From an uncultured Anaeroplasma sp. (lineage in GTDB: Bacteria > Bacillota_I > Bacilli_A > Acholeplasmatales > Anaeroplasmataceae), in assembly GCA_945919465.1 (NCBI GenBank), contig CAMEJG010000005.1, positions 1-64,000 of the forward strand: a stretch of DNA of 64,000 nt. The letters are read 5' to 3'. Under the pieces are notes generated by a model. That model saw only the letters and a list, made by a program, of their open reading frames with translations, did no database searches and had not been told where the DNA came from. Positions 49,265 to 58,201 of this stretch are shown in pieces (position 1 is the stretch's first letter; each line of letters starts with the position of its first letter). The translations under genes and the position numbers were made by a program.

Positions 49265-49429
49265 TTATTCAAACTTTTTAATAATTGTTTTCATATTCTC
49301 AGCTTGAGATAATAATTCCATTTTATCATCAAATTCTAATGTTTCAGCTAATTCAATTATTTGTTGTAACTCCTCTTCTAATATCATTTTTACTAAATTA
49401 GCCTCTTCTTTTGTTAAATTTATATTCAT
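49265..49429 (-). CDS. small acidic helical protein (54 aa)
   Basis: A 54-residue reading frame (begins MNINLTKEEANLVKM, ends NMKTIIKKFE) with an excellent ribosome site, GGAGGT, 8 bases before the ATG. It is rich in E, L and I with helix-type spacing and no cysteine or membrane segment. It sits between the Sel1-TIR-NACHT gene and the XRE gene, all on the minus strand, separated from the former by a terminator. No family is recognised. It might be a small regulator or antitoxin-like partner; this is speculation. Confidence 0.6.
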   Translation of the reverse strand: MNINLTKEEANLVKMILEEELQQIIELAETLEFDDKMELLSQAENMKTIIKKFE

Positions 49430-49630
49430 ATACAATTACCTCCAAAGTTCATATTAATAATATATAAAAAATAAGTAAACATCTTATATTAAATTTTATC
49501 ATATTATCAATTAAATTGATATTGATATTTTAGTAAAATAATATTATTTAACATAGTAACAATATTATAATTACTACTAGCCTACTTAATTTTATAGAAA
49601 AATATTTGTTAGTATATAAAAAAAATGAAA

Positions 49631-49654
49631 ATAGTGTGTTTTTCAACACACTAT
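49631..49654 (-). terminator. terminator after the Sel1-TIR-NACHT gene
   Basis: ATAGTGTGTT (49631-49640) and AACACACTAT (49645-49654) form a perfect 10-bp stem with a TTTC loop. A long T-run follows on the minus strand. It ends the transcript of the large gene before the 54-residue gene. Confidence 0.88.
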
Positions 49655-49660
49655 CATATA

Positions 49661-52600
49661 TTATTTATTATTTAGTTTATTTTTAATAAATTCATTATAG
49701 AAGAAATGATTTCTTTTTACAGATTTTTCAATTAGGTCTATTACCTCTTTTGATACACCATTATCTGATAAATATTTTTCTAATGTATAATTAAATGCTT
49801 CATAGGATAAATGATTCTTATTCATTTCTACTTTAGAATCTAATGAATGTATTTCTAGATCTAGTTTTAATAATAAATCAGTAGCTATAATTTTCCAAGT
49901 ATCTCCATTTGAAAGATTATAATCTATATAATCATCTAAAATATTAATATCATTATCCTTCTTTAAAGAATAACCTATTTTTGGTCTTCTACCAGATTTA
50001 ATATAACTTTCGCCAAATATATATAACGCCACAAAATAATCTCTAAAGATATCATGAGAGATATTTTCCCCAATAATAATTGATCTTCTTCTTAGATATT
50101 TAGCTATTTCTTTTGATGCGTGTTCTATGTTATCAACACTAGCTTGAGTATCCTCCATATATTGTCTAAAAAGCTCTTCAACTGTTTCTAAGCTATTATC
50201 CACTCTACAATAAGCTAAATAGCCTAAAAGCTTTAATAAATTATTATTTGATAAATAATTAGAATAGTCAAATGTTATATTTCGATCCTCTTCTATATCC
50301 TTGACCATAATATTTACTGATTCAGTTAATATTTCAAAGGATTTATTAGGGACATTATTAGAAACTAAATATATAAATATTAGATTTGATATTAATAAAG
50401 GATTTTTCTTTATATCATCTTCTATTAATTCTAAACTATTACTAAATGATTCCCATGTTACCTTATCCAATATATTGTTAGATTCTTTCTGTAAATATTT
50501 TTTAGATAATGAATTAAATAGCTTATGAATATCCTCTTTATTTAATCCCTTTAATTCTAATGCTTTTATACTTTGATGTAGATATTCAGTCAATAAGTTT
50601 GAATCAGCAGCATTTCTAGATGAAAATATATAATGAATATTAGGATATCCATCTTTAAAATATCCTAGCTTTTCTAATAATATTTTTTTCTTTTCTTCAT
50701 TTATTTCATCTAAAGCATCAATTAATATGTATACTTCAGTAGAAGGACTAAATATTCCTTCAAAACCACTAGATGTAATTCTTTCACCTTCTGTTTTTGC
50801 AAAATGAAGATTAAAGGCTTTTTCTCTTAATATATCAACAAATAATTTTTCCGAATCAATTACATCATCAATGTCCTTTGTAGGCAAGAAAAATAAATAT
50901 CTATTATCAATGAATTCTTTCCTTAATAGATTTTTTAAATATAGTGATTTGCCACTTCCACCTTCTCCATAAATTAGTACAGGATTAGTTTCATTAAAAA
51001 CATTTCCATTATATTTATTGTTATCTTCATAAAGTGGTCTATTAATATAACCATTTTCAAAATCTAAAGTGGCTGCAATAATACCAGATTTAGAATCCAT
51101 TTTATTGACACGATTTTGTAGTGCTGAAGAAAAATATTTATATTTATTAATTAGTTTTTCTTTATATTCATATTTAAGTGATACGTCAATAGCGTTTCTT
51201 ACAAACTTAATTAATAAATCAACATCAATATTACCATTAATAGCAAATCCAGAACACAAATTGTTCATTTTCTTAAATGGATTTGATTCATCTAATATAT
51301 TTAAGAACTTTTCAGAATTATTTAAATAAACTGGCCTTATGCATTTTTGTAGTTTTTCATTATTAGCAGTTTTTTCAAAAATTATCTCTATTTCTTTTTT
51401 TACCCATTCACTTTTAATTGAATTTTCTGATACTAAAATAATATATGACTTTGATGATAAAATGGCATTTTTAACACATTCCTCAATATCTCCTAATCCA
51501 GATCCATCAGATTCCCATACAGTACAATAGCCTTTTTCTTCCAAAATATTACAGATTTCATCTTTTATCTTTTTATCATTATGATTCCAAGAAATAAATA
51601 CATCTTTTTTTTCAGAGATATGAAGAGTTTCTTTTTGTTTTTCTTTTTCAATTTGCTTTTTTAGTCTTTCATAAGATTCTTTAGCCTCTTCACAACCTAA
51701 TGCTGTAGCTAATTCATACCAATTCAATGCTTCCTCTAAATCTTTTTCTACACCATCACCATTTTCATAGCAAGTAGCTAAAGTATACTGAGCCATTAAA
51801 TTAAGCCTGGAAGCGGATTCACTATAATAATCAACTGCCTGTTTTTTATCAGTATCTACTCCTTCTCCCCTATAGTAGCAGTTTCCTAGCATATATAAAG
51901 CATAAGAATTTTTATATTTTGCAGCCTTTTTATACCACGAGAGAGACCTTTCTAAATTTTTTTCTACACCTTTACCAAAATAATAATAATCTCCTAAATA
52001 ACAACAAGCCTCTGGATAACCTTTTTCAGCAGCCTTTTTATACCAAGATAATGCTTCTTTTAAATTTTTTTCTACACCTTTACCATATTCATAGCAGAGA
52101 CCAAAATTGCATTGTGCTTCAAAATCCCCTTGCTCGGCAGCCTTTTTATACCAAAAGAATGCTTTCTCTAAATTCTTTTTTACACCTTTTCCATATTCAT
52201 AAAAATTTCCTAAAGTTTTTTGGGATTCCAAATGTCCCTGTTCTGCGGCTTTTTTATACCAATAGAATGCTTGTTCCAAATCTCCTATTTTGTTTTTTTC
52301 ATAACAATTATTCTTAATGATAACTACCCGATCAACTTCGAAGCCATTTTCTTGTTCATCACTCAATAATTGTTTTTTTAAATCATCTTCAAAAATATCA
52401 TCCATATAACAATTTGAATAATATTCACCTAAGTTGAATTGGGCAGTTGCATTATCTTGGTCAGCTGATTTTTTATACCAATAGATTGCTTGTTCTAAAT
52501 CTTTGGTTACACCTTCCCCATGTTCATAACAATAGCCTAAATTATTTTGAGCAGTTGCATTACCTTGGTCAGCTGATTTTTTATACCAAAAAATTGCTTG

Positions 52601-53224
52601 AGCTATATTGGCATTTATGTCGTCTGTATTATTTTGCAATACATCAAAATCACTTTGATCCTTTTCATTTTTTAGTTTTTCATTAAATAATTGTTTTTCT
52701 AATTCTAATATATCCTGATAACAATTATAATAATATGCGCCCAAATTTAATTGGGCTTTTGCATTACCTTGGTCAGCTGATTTTTTATACCAATGGATTG
52801 CTTGTTCTAAATCTTTGGTTACACCTTCCCCATGTTCATAACAATAGCCTAAATTATTTTGAGCAGTTGCATTACCTTGGTCAGCTGATTTTTTATACCA
52901 ATGGATTGCTTGTTCTAAATCCTTGGTTGCACCTTTACCATATTGATAACAATAGCCCAAATTGAATTGAGCTTTTGCATTATTTTTCTCAGATGCCTTT
53001 TTATAAAGAGAAACTGCTTGTTTTAAATCTAGAATAGCACCCTTCCCATAAAAATAACAAGAACCTAATATCAATAAATAATCACCTGTATTATCATAAT
53101 TTATATTTTCATTTAAATGTTTTACTAATTCATCATATTTAGAAGAATCTTCAAAATCAACCTTTGACATTCCATATTCTATAGCATCTTCAATAAATTC
53201 TTCAATAGTTCTACAAATAATCAT
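49661..53224 (-). CDS. Sel1-repeat / TIR / NACHT-type STAND NTPase (1187 aa)
   Basis: Predicted immune-type NTPase. Residues 47-515 hold about eleven Sel1 repeats (pattern AxxNLGxxYxxGxGVxKDxxxAxxWYxKAA), two with long insertions. Residues 540-670 are a TIR domain: KDVFISWNHNDKKIKDEIC, GDIEECVKNAILSSKSYIILVSENS, and SEWVKKEIE holding the likely NADase glutamate E611. Residues 740 on carry Walker A GEGGSGKS (753-760), Walker B YILIDALDEI (832-841) and a sensor FSSRNAAD, typical of NACHT ATPases; a helical C-terminal part follows. In known TIR-NLR defence the effector is N-terminal and the repeats C-terminal; here repeats come first. It neighbours CRISPR-Cas, is flanked by terminators and intergenic DNA, and is a plausible abortive-infection system. 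The order may also reflect a role in host stress sensing. Confidence 0.85.
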   Translation of the reverse strand: MIICRTIEEFIEDAIEYGMSKVDFEDSSKYDELVKHLNENINYDNTGDYLLILGSCYFYGKGAILDLKQAVSLYKKASEKNNAKAQFNLGYCYQYGKGATKDLEQAIHWYKKSADQGNATAQNNLGYCYEHGEGVTKDLEQAIHWYKKSADQGNAKAQLNLGAYYYNCYQDILELEKQLFNEKLKNEKDQSDFDVLQNNTDDINANIAQAIFWYKKSADQGNATAQNNLGYCYEHGEGVTKDLEQAIYWYKKSADQDNATAQFNLGEYYSNCYMDDIFEDDLKKQLLSDEQENGFEVDRVVIIKNNCYEKNKIGDLEQAFYWYKKAAEQGHLESQKTLGNFYEYGKGVKKNLEKAFFWYKKAAEQGDFEAQCNFGLCYEYGKGVEKNLKEALSWYKKAAEKGYPEACCYLGDYYYFGKGVEKNLERSLSWYKKAAKYKNSYALYMLGNCYYRGEGVDTDKKQAVDYYSESASRLNLMAQYTLATCYENGDGVEKDLEEALNWYELATALGCEEAKESYERLKKQIEKEKQKETLHISEKKDVFISWNHNDKKIKDEICNILEEKGYCTVWESDGSGLGDIEECVKNAILSSKSYIILVSENSIKSEWVKKEIEIIFEKTANNEKLQKCIRPVYLNNSEKFLNILDESNPFKKMNNLCSGFAINGNIDVDLLIKFVRNAIDVSLKYEYKEKLINKYKYFSSALQNRVNKMDSKSGIIAATLDFENGYINRPLYEDNNKYNGNVFNETNPVLIYGEGGSGKSLYLKNLLRKEFIDNRYLFFLPTKDIDDVIDSEKLFVDILREKAFNLHFAKTEGERITSSGFEGIFSPSTEVYILIDALDEINEEKKKILLEKLGYFKDGYPNIHYIFSSRNAADSNLLTEYLHQSIKALELKGLNKEDIHKLFNSLSKKYLQKESNNILDKVTWESFSNSLELIEDDIKKNPLLISNLIFIYLVSNNVPNKSFEILTESVNIMVKDIEEDRNITFDYSNYLSNNNLLKLLGYLAYCRVDNSLETVEELFRQYMEDTQASVDNIEHASKEIAKYLRRRSIIIGENISHDIFRDYFVALYIFGESYIKSGRRPKIGYSLKKDNDINILDDYIDYNLSNGDTWKIIATDLLLKLDLEIHSLDSKVEMNKNHLSYEAFNYTLEKYLSDNGVSKEVIDLIEKSVKRNHFFYNEFIKNKLNNK
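52484..52589 (-). repeat. 106-bp exact direct repeat, copy 1
   Basis: Identical over 106 bases to 52796-52901, offset 312 bp (104 codons, in frame). It encodes parts of two consecutive Sel1 units. The absence of any synonymous change indicates recent duplication or gene conversion in the repeat region. Confidence 0.95.
52796..52901 (-). repeat. 106-bp exact direct repeat, copy 2
   Basis: Second copy, in the same reading frame and orientation as the first. Beyond both ends the similarity continues at lower identity through other Sel1 units. Confidence 0.95.
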
Positions 53225-53583
53225 TTATAACCTCACAATAATATATATTTTGTTAAATTTTATCATATTATGTTTATAATGCATATATATTTATATACAA
53301 ATTTATTAATAGGCACTTTCAATTCTCTAAAACAATTAAACAGGTTTCATGTTTTTATGATATGCCTAGCGATATTTGATAGAATGATTAGCTTACGATA
53401 AGGAGATATGTTTCCTAGAAACAATTAAATAAAATCAATATTTGCATGTTTTGGGTTAAAAAATAGATTGTTTCACCAAGTCATTATCTATTTACTAACA
53501 CGAGGTTTGAGCCATTCATCTAGTCATTTTTAACCATATACTAATACATCCCTAGTTCTAAAAGCCTATTTTTAGGTAAAAAT
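53225..53583. other. intergenic region between defence gene and rlmD
   Basis: No gene is seen in either strand. Two short direct repeats AAACAATTAAA occur near 53330 and 53420. The last part before rlmD is occupied by its terminator. The minus strand upstream of the large gene has TTGTAT and TATAAA 16 bases apart, a weak promoter candidate. It may be the border of the accessory block; no attachment site or mobile element remnant was identified. Confidence 0.5.
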
Positions 53584-53629
53584 AAAAAGCAGCTTCAAAA
53601 CCGAAAATTCAGTCATAAAGCCACTTTTT
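53584..53629 (-). terminator. terminator after rlmD
   Basis: AAAAAGCAGCTTCA (53584-53597) and TAAAGCCACTTTTT (53616-53629) pair along 14 positions on the minus strand with three wobbles, followed by a T-tract. It lies 7 bases beyond the rlmD stop. Confidence 0.75.
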
Positions 53630-53635
53630 CACTTT

Positions 53636-54979
53636 TTATCTATCCTTCTTACGTTCTAGTAAACAAACTACTTCCACATGCAAAGTAGAACCAAATAGAT
53701 TTACTGGTGTAGCCTCAATAAGTTCATAACCATTTTTCATTAATATCTCTACATCTCTTGCTAGAGTTGCAACATTACAAGAAACATAAACAATATTAGG
53801 AATTTCCATATTAATAACTGTTTTTAAGAATTCTATATCACAGCCCTTACGAGGTGGATCAAATACAATAACATCTACTTTTTCATTTAATGAAATCTTT
53901 TTTATTTCTTCTTCACATTTACCACATATAAAGCTACAATTATCAATTTCATTTAATAATTTATTTTTATTGGCATTTTCTATTGCTTCCTTTACAATTT
54001 CTATACCATAAACATATTTGGCATTTTTAGCTAAATTAAGTGTAATACTGCCTATTCCACAATAGGCATCTATTACATTCATTTTTTTATTGATATTTGC
54101 CATTCTTAATACTTCTTTATATAATGCTTCACATTGATCATGATTAACCTGTAAAAATGATTGAGGTGATACCATAAATTTCAATCCTAAAATATCCTCA
54201 GTAATTTGAGGAATACCATATAATAGCTTATAGGTATTAGATAATACTACATTTGTTTTTTCAGGATTAATATTTAAATATATCGATTTAATTTCTTTGA
54301 ATTCAGATATTAAATAATCTATAAGCTTAGAAAAATCATAATCCTTTGTTGTTACTAAAACAACCATATATTCATTTAATGCAGTATGACGAACCATTAC
54401 CTCCTTAAATAAACCTTTATGTTCTTTTTCATTATAAATAGAAATATGAAAGATATTTAAATATCTATTAATAAAATTAATTATTTTATTACTTAAATCA
54501 TCTGATATTAAACAATTATCCATAGGAATAATATCATGAGAATTCTTTTGATAAAAGCCCCAAATTCTTTCATCATCTTCATTTATTCCAAATGGTACCA
54601 TTACCTTATTTCTATATCCTAATATTTTAGGATTAGAAATTATATTATTTATTTTACAATTAGGAAATTTTCTAAATGATAATTTTAATTTATTCTCTTT
54701 TATTAAGCATTCTGTTTCATAATCAACATGCATCAAATCACAACCACCGCATAATCCATAATAAGGACATACTGGTTTAATTCTATGTGAGGATTCTTTT
54801 AATACCTTTATACATTCAGAAAAAGCATATTTTTTATGAACATTTGTAATTTTAATAATAACTTCCTCATCAACTAATGAGTTTTTTACAAAAACAACTA
54901 AATCACTAATATGACATACTCCATATCCATTAACATCATATGATTCAATTATTACCTTATATGTTTCTCCTTCATGCAT
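53636..54979 (-). CDS. rlmD: 23S rRNA (uracil-5-)-methyltransferase RlmD-type
   Basis: Methylates a uridine of 23S rRNA (U1939 in E. coli; RlmC/D-type specificity is inferred). The 447 residues have an N-terminal TRAM domain (1-58), an iron-sulfur cluster motif (CPYYGLCGGCDLMH), a central domain, and a SAM domain with DAYCGIGSITLNLA. The catalytic cysteine is in SCNVATLARDV near residue 405. RBS AGGAGG precedes the ATG. Confidence 0.93.
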   Translation of the reverse strand: MHEGETYKVIIESYDVNGYGVCHISDLVVFVKNSLVDEEVIIKITNVHKKYAFSECIKVLKESSHRIKPVCPYYGLCGGCDLMHVDYETECLIKENKLKLSFRKFPNCKINNIISNPKILGYRNKVMVPFGINEDDERIWGFYQKNSHDIIPMDNCLISDDLSNKIINFINRYLNIFHISIYNEKEHKGLFKEVMVRHTALNEYMVVLVTTKDYDFSKLIDYLISEFKEIKSIYLNINPEKTNVVLSNTYKLLYGIPQITEDILGLKFMVSPQSFLQVNHDQCEALYKEVLRMANINKKMNVIDAYCGIGSITLNLAKNAKYVYGIEIVKEAIENANKNKLLNEIDNCSFICGKCEEEIKKISLNEKVDVIVFDPPRKGCDIEFLKTVINMEIPNIVYVSCNVATLARDVEILMKNGYELIEATPVNLFGSTLHVEVVCLLERKKDR

Positions 54980-54991
54980 AAATAATACCTC

Positions 54992-56188
54992 CTATTTGTA
55001 TTTTTTAGCTAGTCCACCTTTTGAGGTTTCACGATATTCATAATTTAAATCTCTACCTGTATCAAGCATTGTTTCAACTACTAAATCAAAACTGATTTTA
55101 GAATCAGCATTATTTAAATATCCTGAAAGCTTTGCTGCATCAAGAGCTCTTAATGCTGCAACAGCATTTCTTTCAATACAAGGAATTTGAACATACCCCT
55201 CAATTGGATCACAGGTTAATCCTAAATGATGCTCTAAAGCAATTTCTGCTGCTGATGATATTCTTTCAAAGGAAGCACCCTCAAGCTGACATAAATAAGC
55301 TGCAGCCATACTACAGGCAGTACCAACTTCTGCTTGACAGCCTGCTTCAGCTCCTGAAATTGATCCATTCTTTTTCACAAGATTTCCAATTAATCCTGCT
55401 ACCTTTAAAGCATCAATAATTTCTTTATGAGTATATTTATTTAAATCAACTGAATATTTAACTATTGCAGGTAAAACTCCTGCAGCTCCACAAGTTGGTG
55501 CTGTTACAATTAAACCACCTGATGCATTTTCTTCACTTACTGCATAAGCATAAGAAATTATATTTCTTCTTAGCTTTTCTGAATTATCATTATCAATTTC
55601 TGGCTGATTATATAAATAATTAGCTTTTCTTTTTACCATTAGTCTTCCTGGAAGTATTCCAGGAGTATTTAATCCCCTTTCTATTGATTCCATCATAACA
55701 TTATAGATTTGTTCCATATAGTTATTAAAGTCTTCATTTTCAATTGAATCAACATAAGAAGGAATATTAATATTATTTTTCTTACAATAGCTTGAAATAT
55801 CACTAAATTTATTTAATTGATATATTTCATCTTTGATTCTTTCAACATCACCTTCGATTTTAATAGCTCCACCACCAATAGAATAAACTCTCATTTCTGC
55901 GATTTTCTCATGATTTTTATAGCCAATAAAATCTAATGTATTAGGATGAGGTACATCCTTTATAGGATCCATTATTATTTGACATCTAGTAGGTAAAATA
56001 GTTCTTTCAATAATATAATCTGTTAAATGTCCCTTACCTGTTAAAGCAAGTGAACCATATAAATAAACCTCAATAAAATCACAATCAGGATTTCTTCTTA
56101 AAAATTCTAATGCTGCCTCCTTAGGCCCCATTGTATGAGAAGATGAAGGACCATTTCCTATTTTAAATAATTCTCTTAATGAATACAT
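54992..56188 (-). CDS. sdaA: L-serine ammonia-lyase, iron-sulfur-dependent
   Basis: Converts L-serine to pyruvate and ammonia using a [4Fe-4S] cluster. The single 398-residue chain joins the beta domain (1-125, [14 protein letters not shown] at the start) and the alpha domain ([47 protein letters not shown]) with the cluster cysteines. This is the fused type of E. coli SdaA, not the two-subunit Bacillus form. It follows uvrB by one base. Confidence 0.94.
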   Translation of the reverse strand: MYSLRELFKIGNGPSSSHTMGPKEAALEFLRRNPDCDFIEVYLYGSLALTGKGHLTDYIIERTILPTRCQIIMDPIKDVPHPNTLDFIGYKNHEKIAEMRVYSIGGGAIKIEGDVERIKDEIYQLNKFSDISSYCKKNNINIPSYVDSIENEDFNNYMEQIYNVMMESIERGLNTPGILPGRLMVKRKANYLYNQPEIDNDNSEKLRRNIISYAYAVSEENASGGLIVTAPTCGAAGVLPAIVKYSVDLNKYTHKEIIDALKVAGLIGNLVKKNGSISGAEAGCQAEVGTACSMAAAYLCQLEGASFERISSAAEIALEHHLGLTCDPIEGYVQIPCIERNAVAALRALDAAKLSGYLNNADSKISFDLVVETMLDTGRDLNYEYRETSKGGLAKKYK

Positions 56189-56189
56189 A

Positions 56190-58151
56190 TTATTTCTCCT
56201 TCTTTAATTCAATAATGGCATCTCTTATTTGAGCTGCCGCCTCAAAATTAAGCTCCTTAGCATAGCTTCTCATTTCTTCTTCTAATGCTAAAATTGTTAA
56301 TTCTCTTTCTTCTTTAGTCATATTCTTATGATAAGTCTTACTTGTATTACTAATTTCTTCAACTCTTTTCATAGAAACAGTCTTTGGAATTTCTTTAATA
56401 ATAGTTTTAGGTATAATATTATGCTCATCATTATATTTCATTTGAATCTCACGACGACGTAGAGTTTCATCCATTGCAGTTTGCATTGACTCACTAATAG
56501 TGTCTGCATACAAAATAACTTTACCCTCACTATTTCTTGCCGCTCTACCAATAGTTTGAATTAAGCTTCTAGTAGAACGAAGAAATCCCTGCTTATCAGC
56601 ATCTAAAATACAAACTAGTGAAACCTCAGGTAAATCTAAGCCCTCACGTAATAAATTGATACCAACTAATACATCATATTTACCTAATCTTAAATCTCTT
56701 AAAATCTCTAAACGAGCTAAGGCCTTAATTTCAGAATGTAAATAAGCAACCTTCAATCCTAGCTTCTTTAAATATGCAGTTAAATCCTCACTCATTTTAA
56801 TAGTAAGTGTAGTAACTAATACTCTTTGATTCTTTTTGCTTCTTTCAACTATTTCAGCATAAATATCATCAACCTGACCTTCACTTGGTCTAACCTCAAC
56901 AATAGGGTCTAATAATCCAGTAGGTCTAATAATTTGTTCAACAATAGGTAAAGTATTTTCATAATCACCTGGGGTTGCAGAAACAAATAATGCTTTATTT
57001 ATTTTATTATCAAATTCATCATATTTTAAAGGTCTATTATCTAATGCAGATGGTAATCTAAATCCATAATTAACTAAATTAAGCTTCCTTGCTCTATCTC
57101 CATTATACATACCTCTAACCTGAGGTAGGGTAACATGAGATTCATCAACAATAAGTAAATAATCATCAGGAAAGAAATCTATTAGTGTCGCAGGAGTTTC
57201 TCCTTCACCTCTTAATGATAAATGCCTTGAATAATTTTCAACTCCACTACAAAATCCAGTTTGTTCAAGCATTTCGATATCATATTTTGTTCTTTGTTCA
57301 ATTCTTTCTGCTTCTAGTGGATGACCTTCATTAGTAAATTTATTTATAGTTTCTTCTAATTCTTCTTTAATTCTTCTTATAGCTTCATTAAGCTTTTCTT
57401 TATTAGTAACAAAATGAGTTGCTGCAAAAATATTTGCAAATTCAACTGAAGCGAAAGTTTGACCTGTTGTAATATCAAAGGTTTTAATTTGTTCTATTTC
57501 ATCATCAAAAAATTCTATTTTATATCCCTTCGCATGTTCTGATGGGGGAATTATTTCTAATATATCTCCTCTATATCTAAAGCTTCCTCTTTTAAAATCA
57601 ATATCATTTCTTTCAAATTGCATCTCAACTAATTTCTGATATAGTTTCTTTCTATTATAAGTTTCCCCTACTCTTAAGCAAAGCATAGATTCCTTATAAT
57701 CAATAGGATCTCCAATACCATAAATACAAGAAACAGAGGCTACAACTATAGTATCATTATAATCCATTAATGCTGCAGTAGCTGCATGTCTCATTTCATC
57801 AATTTCTTCATTAATTTGAGCATCCTTCTCAATATAAGTATCACTCGAAACCACATAAGCCTCAGGCTGATAATAATCATAATAAGAAATAAAATATTCA
57901 ACATGATTATTAGGAAATAATTCCTTCATTTCATTATATAGCTGTCCAGCTAAAGTCTTATTATGAGCTAGTATTAAAGTAGGTCTTTGAAGTCTTTCAA
58001 TAATATTAGCCATAGTAAAAGTTTTACCTGTACCAGTCGCACCTAAAAGAGTTTGTCTTTTTATACCAGATTTAAAATTATTAACAATATCATCAATAGC
58101 CTTAGGTTGATCTCCTGTTGGCTTATATTTTGAATTAATTTTAAATTCCAT
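56190..58151 (-). CDS. uvrB: excinuclease ABC subunit B
   Basis: Damage-verification helicase of nucleotide excision repair. The 653 residues have Walker [13 protein letters not shown], the beta-hairpin [11 protein letters not shown], helicase motifs ([22 protein letters not shown]) and the C-terminal UVR domain (about 615-650, [23 protein letters not shown]). The ATG at 58151 ([15 protein letters not shown]) follows AAAGGAG; the upstream ATG lacks a site and adds five residues. uvrA is not in the window. Confidence 0.98.
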   Translation of the reverse strand: MEFKINSKYKPTGDQPKAIDDIVNNFKSGIKRQTLLGATGTGKTFTMANIIERLQRPTLILAHNKTLAGQLYNEMKELFPNNHVEYFISYYDYYQPEAYVVSSDTYIEKDAQINEEIDEMRHAATAALMDYNDTIVVASVSCIYGIGDPIDYKESMLCLRVGETYNRKKLYQKLVEMQFERNDIDFKRGSFRYRGDILEIIPPSEHAKGYKIEFFDDEIEQIKTFDITTGQTFASVEFANIFAATHFVTNKEKLNEAIRRIKEELEETINKFTNEGHPLEAERIEQRTKYDIEMLEQTGFCSGVENYSRHLSLRGEGETPATLIDFFPDDYLLIVDESHVTLPQVRGMYNGDRARKLNLVNYGFRLPSALDNRPLKYDEFDNKINKALFVSATPGDYENTLPIVEQIIRPTGLLDPIVEVRPSEGQVDDIYAEIVERSKKNQRVLVTTLTIKMSEDLTAYLKKLGLKVAYLHSEIKALARLEILRDLRLGKYDVLVGINLLREGLDLPEVSLVCILDADKQGFLRSTRSLIQTIGRAARNSEGKVILYADTISESMQTAMDETLRRREIQMKYNDEHNIIPKTIIKEIPKTVSMKRVEEISNTSKTYHKNMTKEERELTILALEEEMRSYAKELNFEAAAQIRDAIIELKKEK

Positions 58152-58172
58152 AATGCTCCTTTCCAATTTAAA

Positions 58173-58194
58173 AGGCCTTAGAAAACTAAAGCCT
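58173..58194 (-). terminator. terminator after the phosphate transporter
   Basis: AGGCCTTAG (58173-58181) and CTAAAGCCT (58186-58194) pair with one wobble on the minus strand, followed by TTTTAAATT. It separates the transporter from uvrB. Confidence 0.7.
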
Positions 58195-58201
58195 AATTAA
58201 A

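Noticed and set aside
51919..52965. Plus-strand frames with repeated FYTNRLLVLN-like peptides
   Set aside because: They are antisense shadows of the Sel1 repeats of the large minus-strand gene.
53330..53430. Direct repeats AAACAATTAAA as ends of an insertion sequence
   Set aside because: Only 11 bases in AT-rich DNA, with no transposase or inverted ends between or around them.
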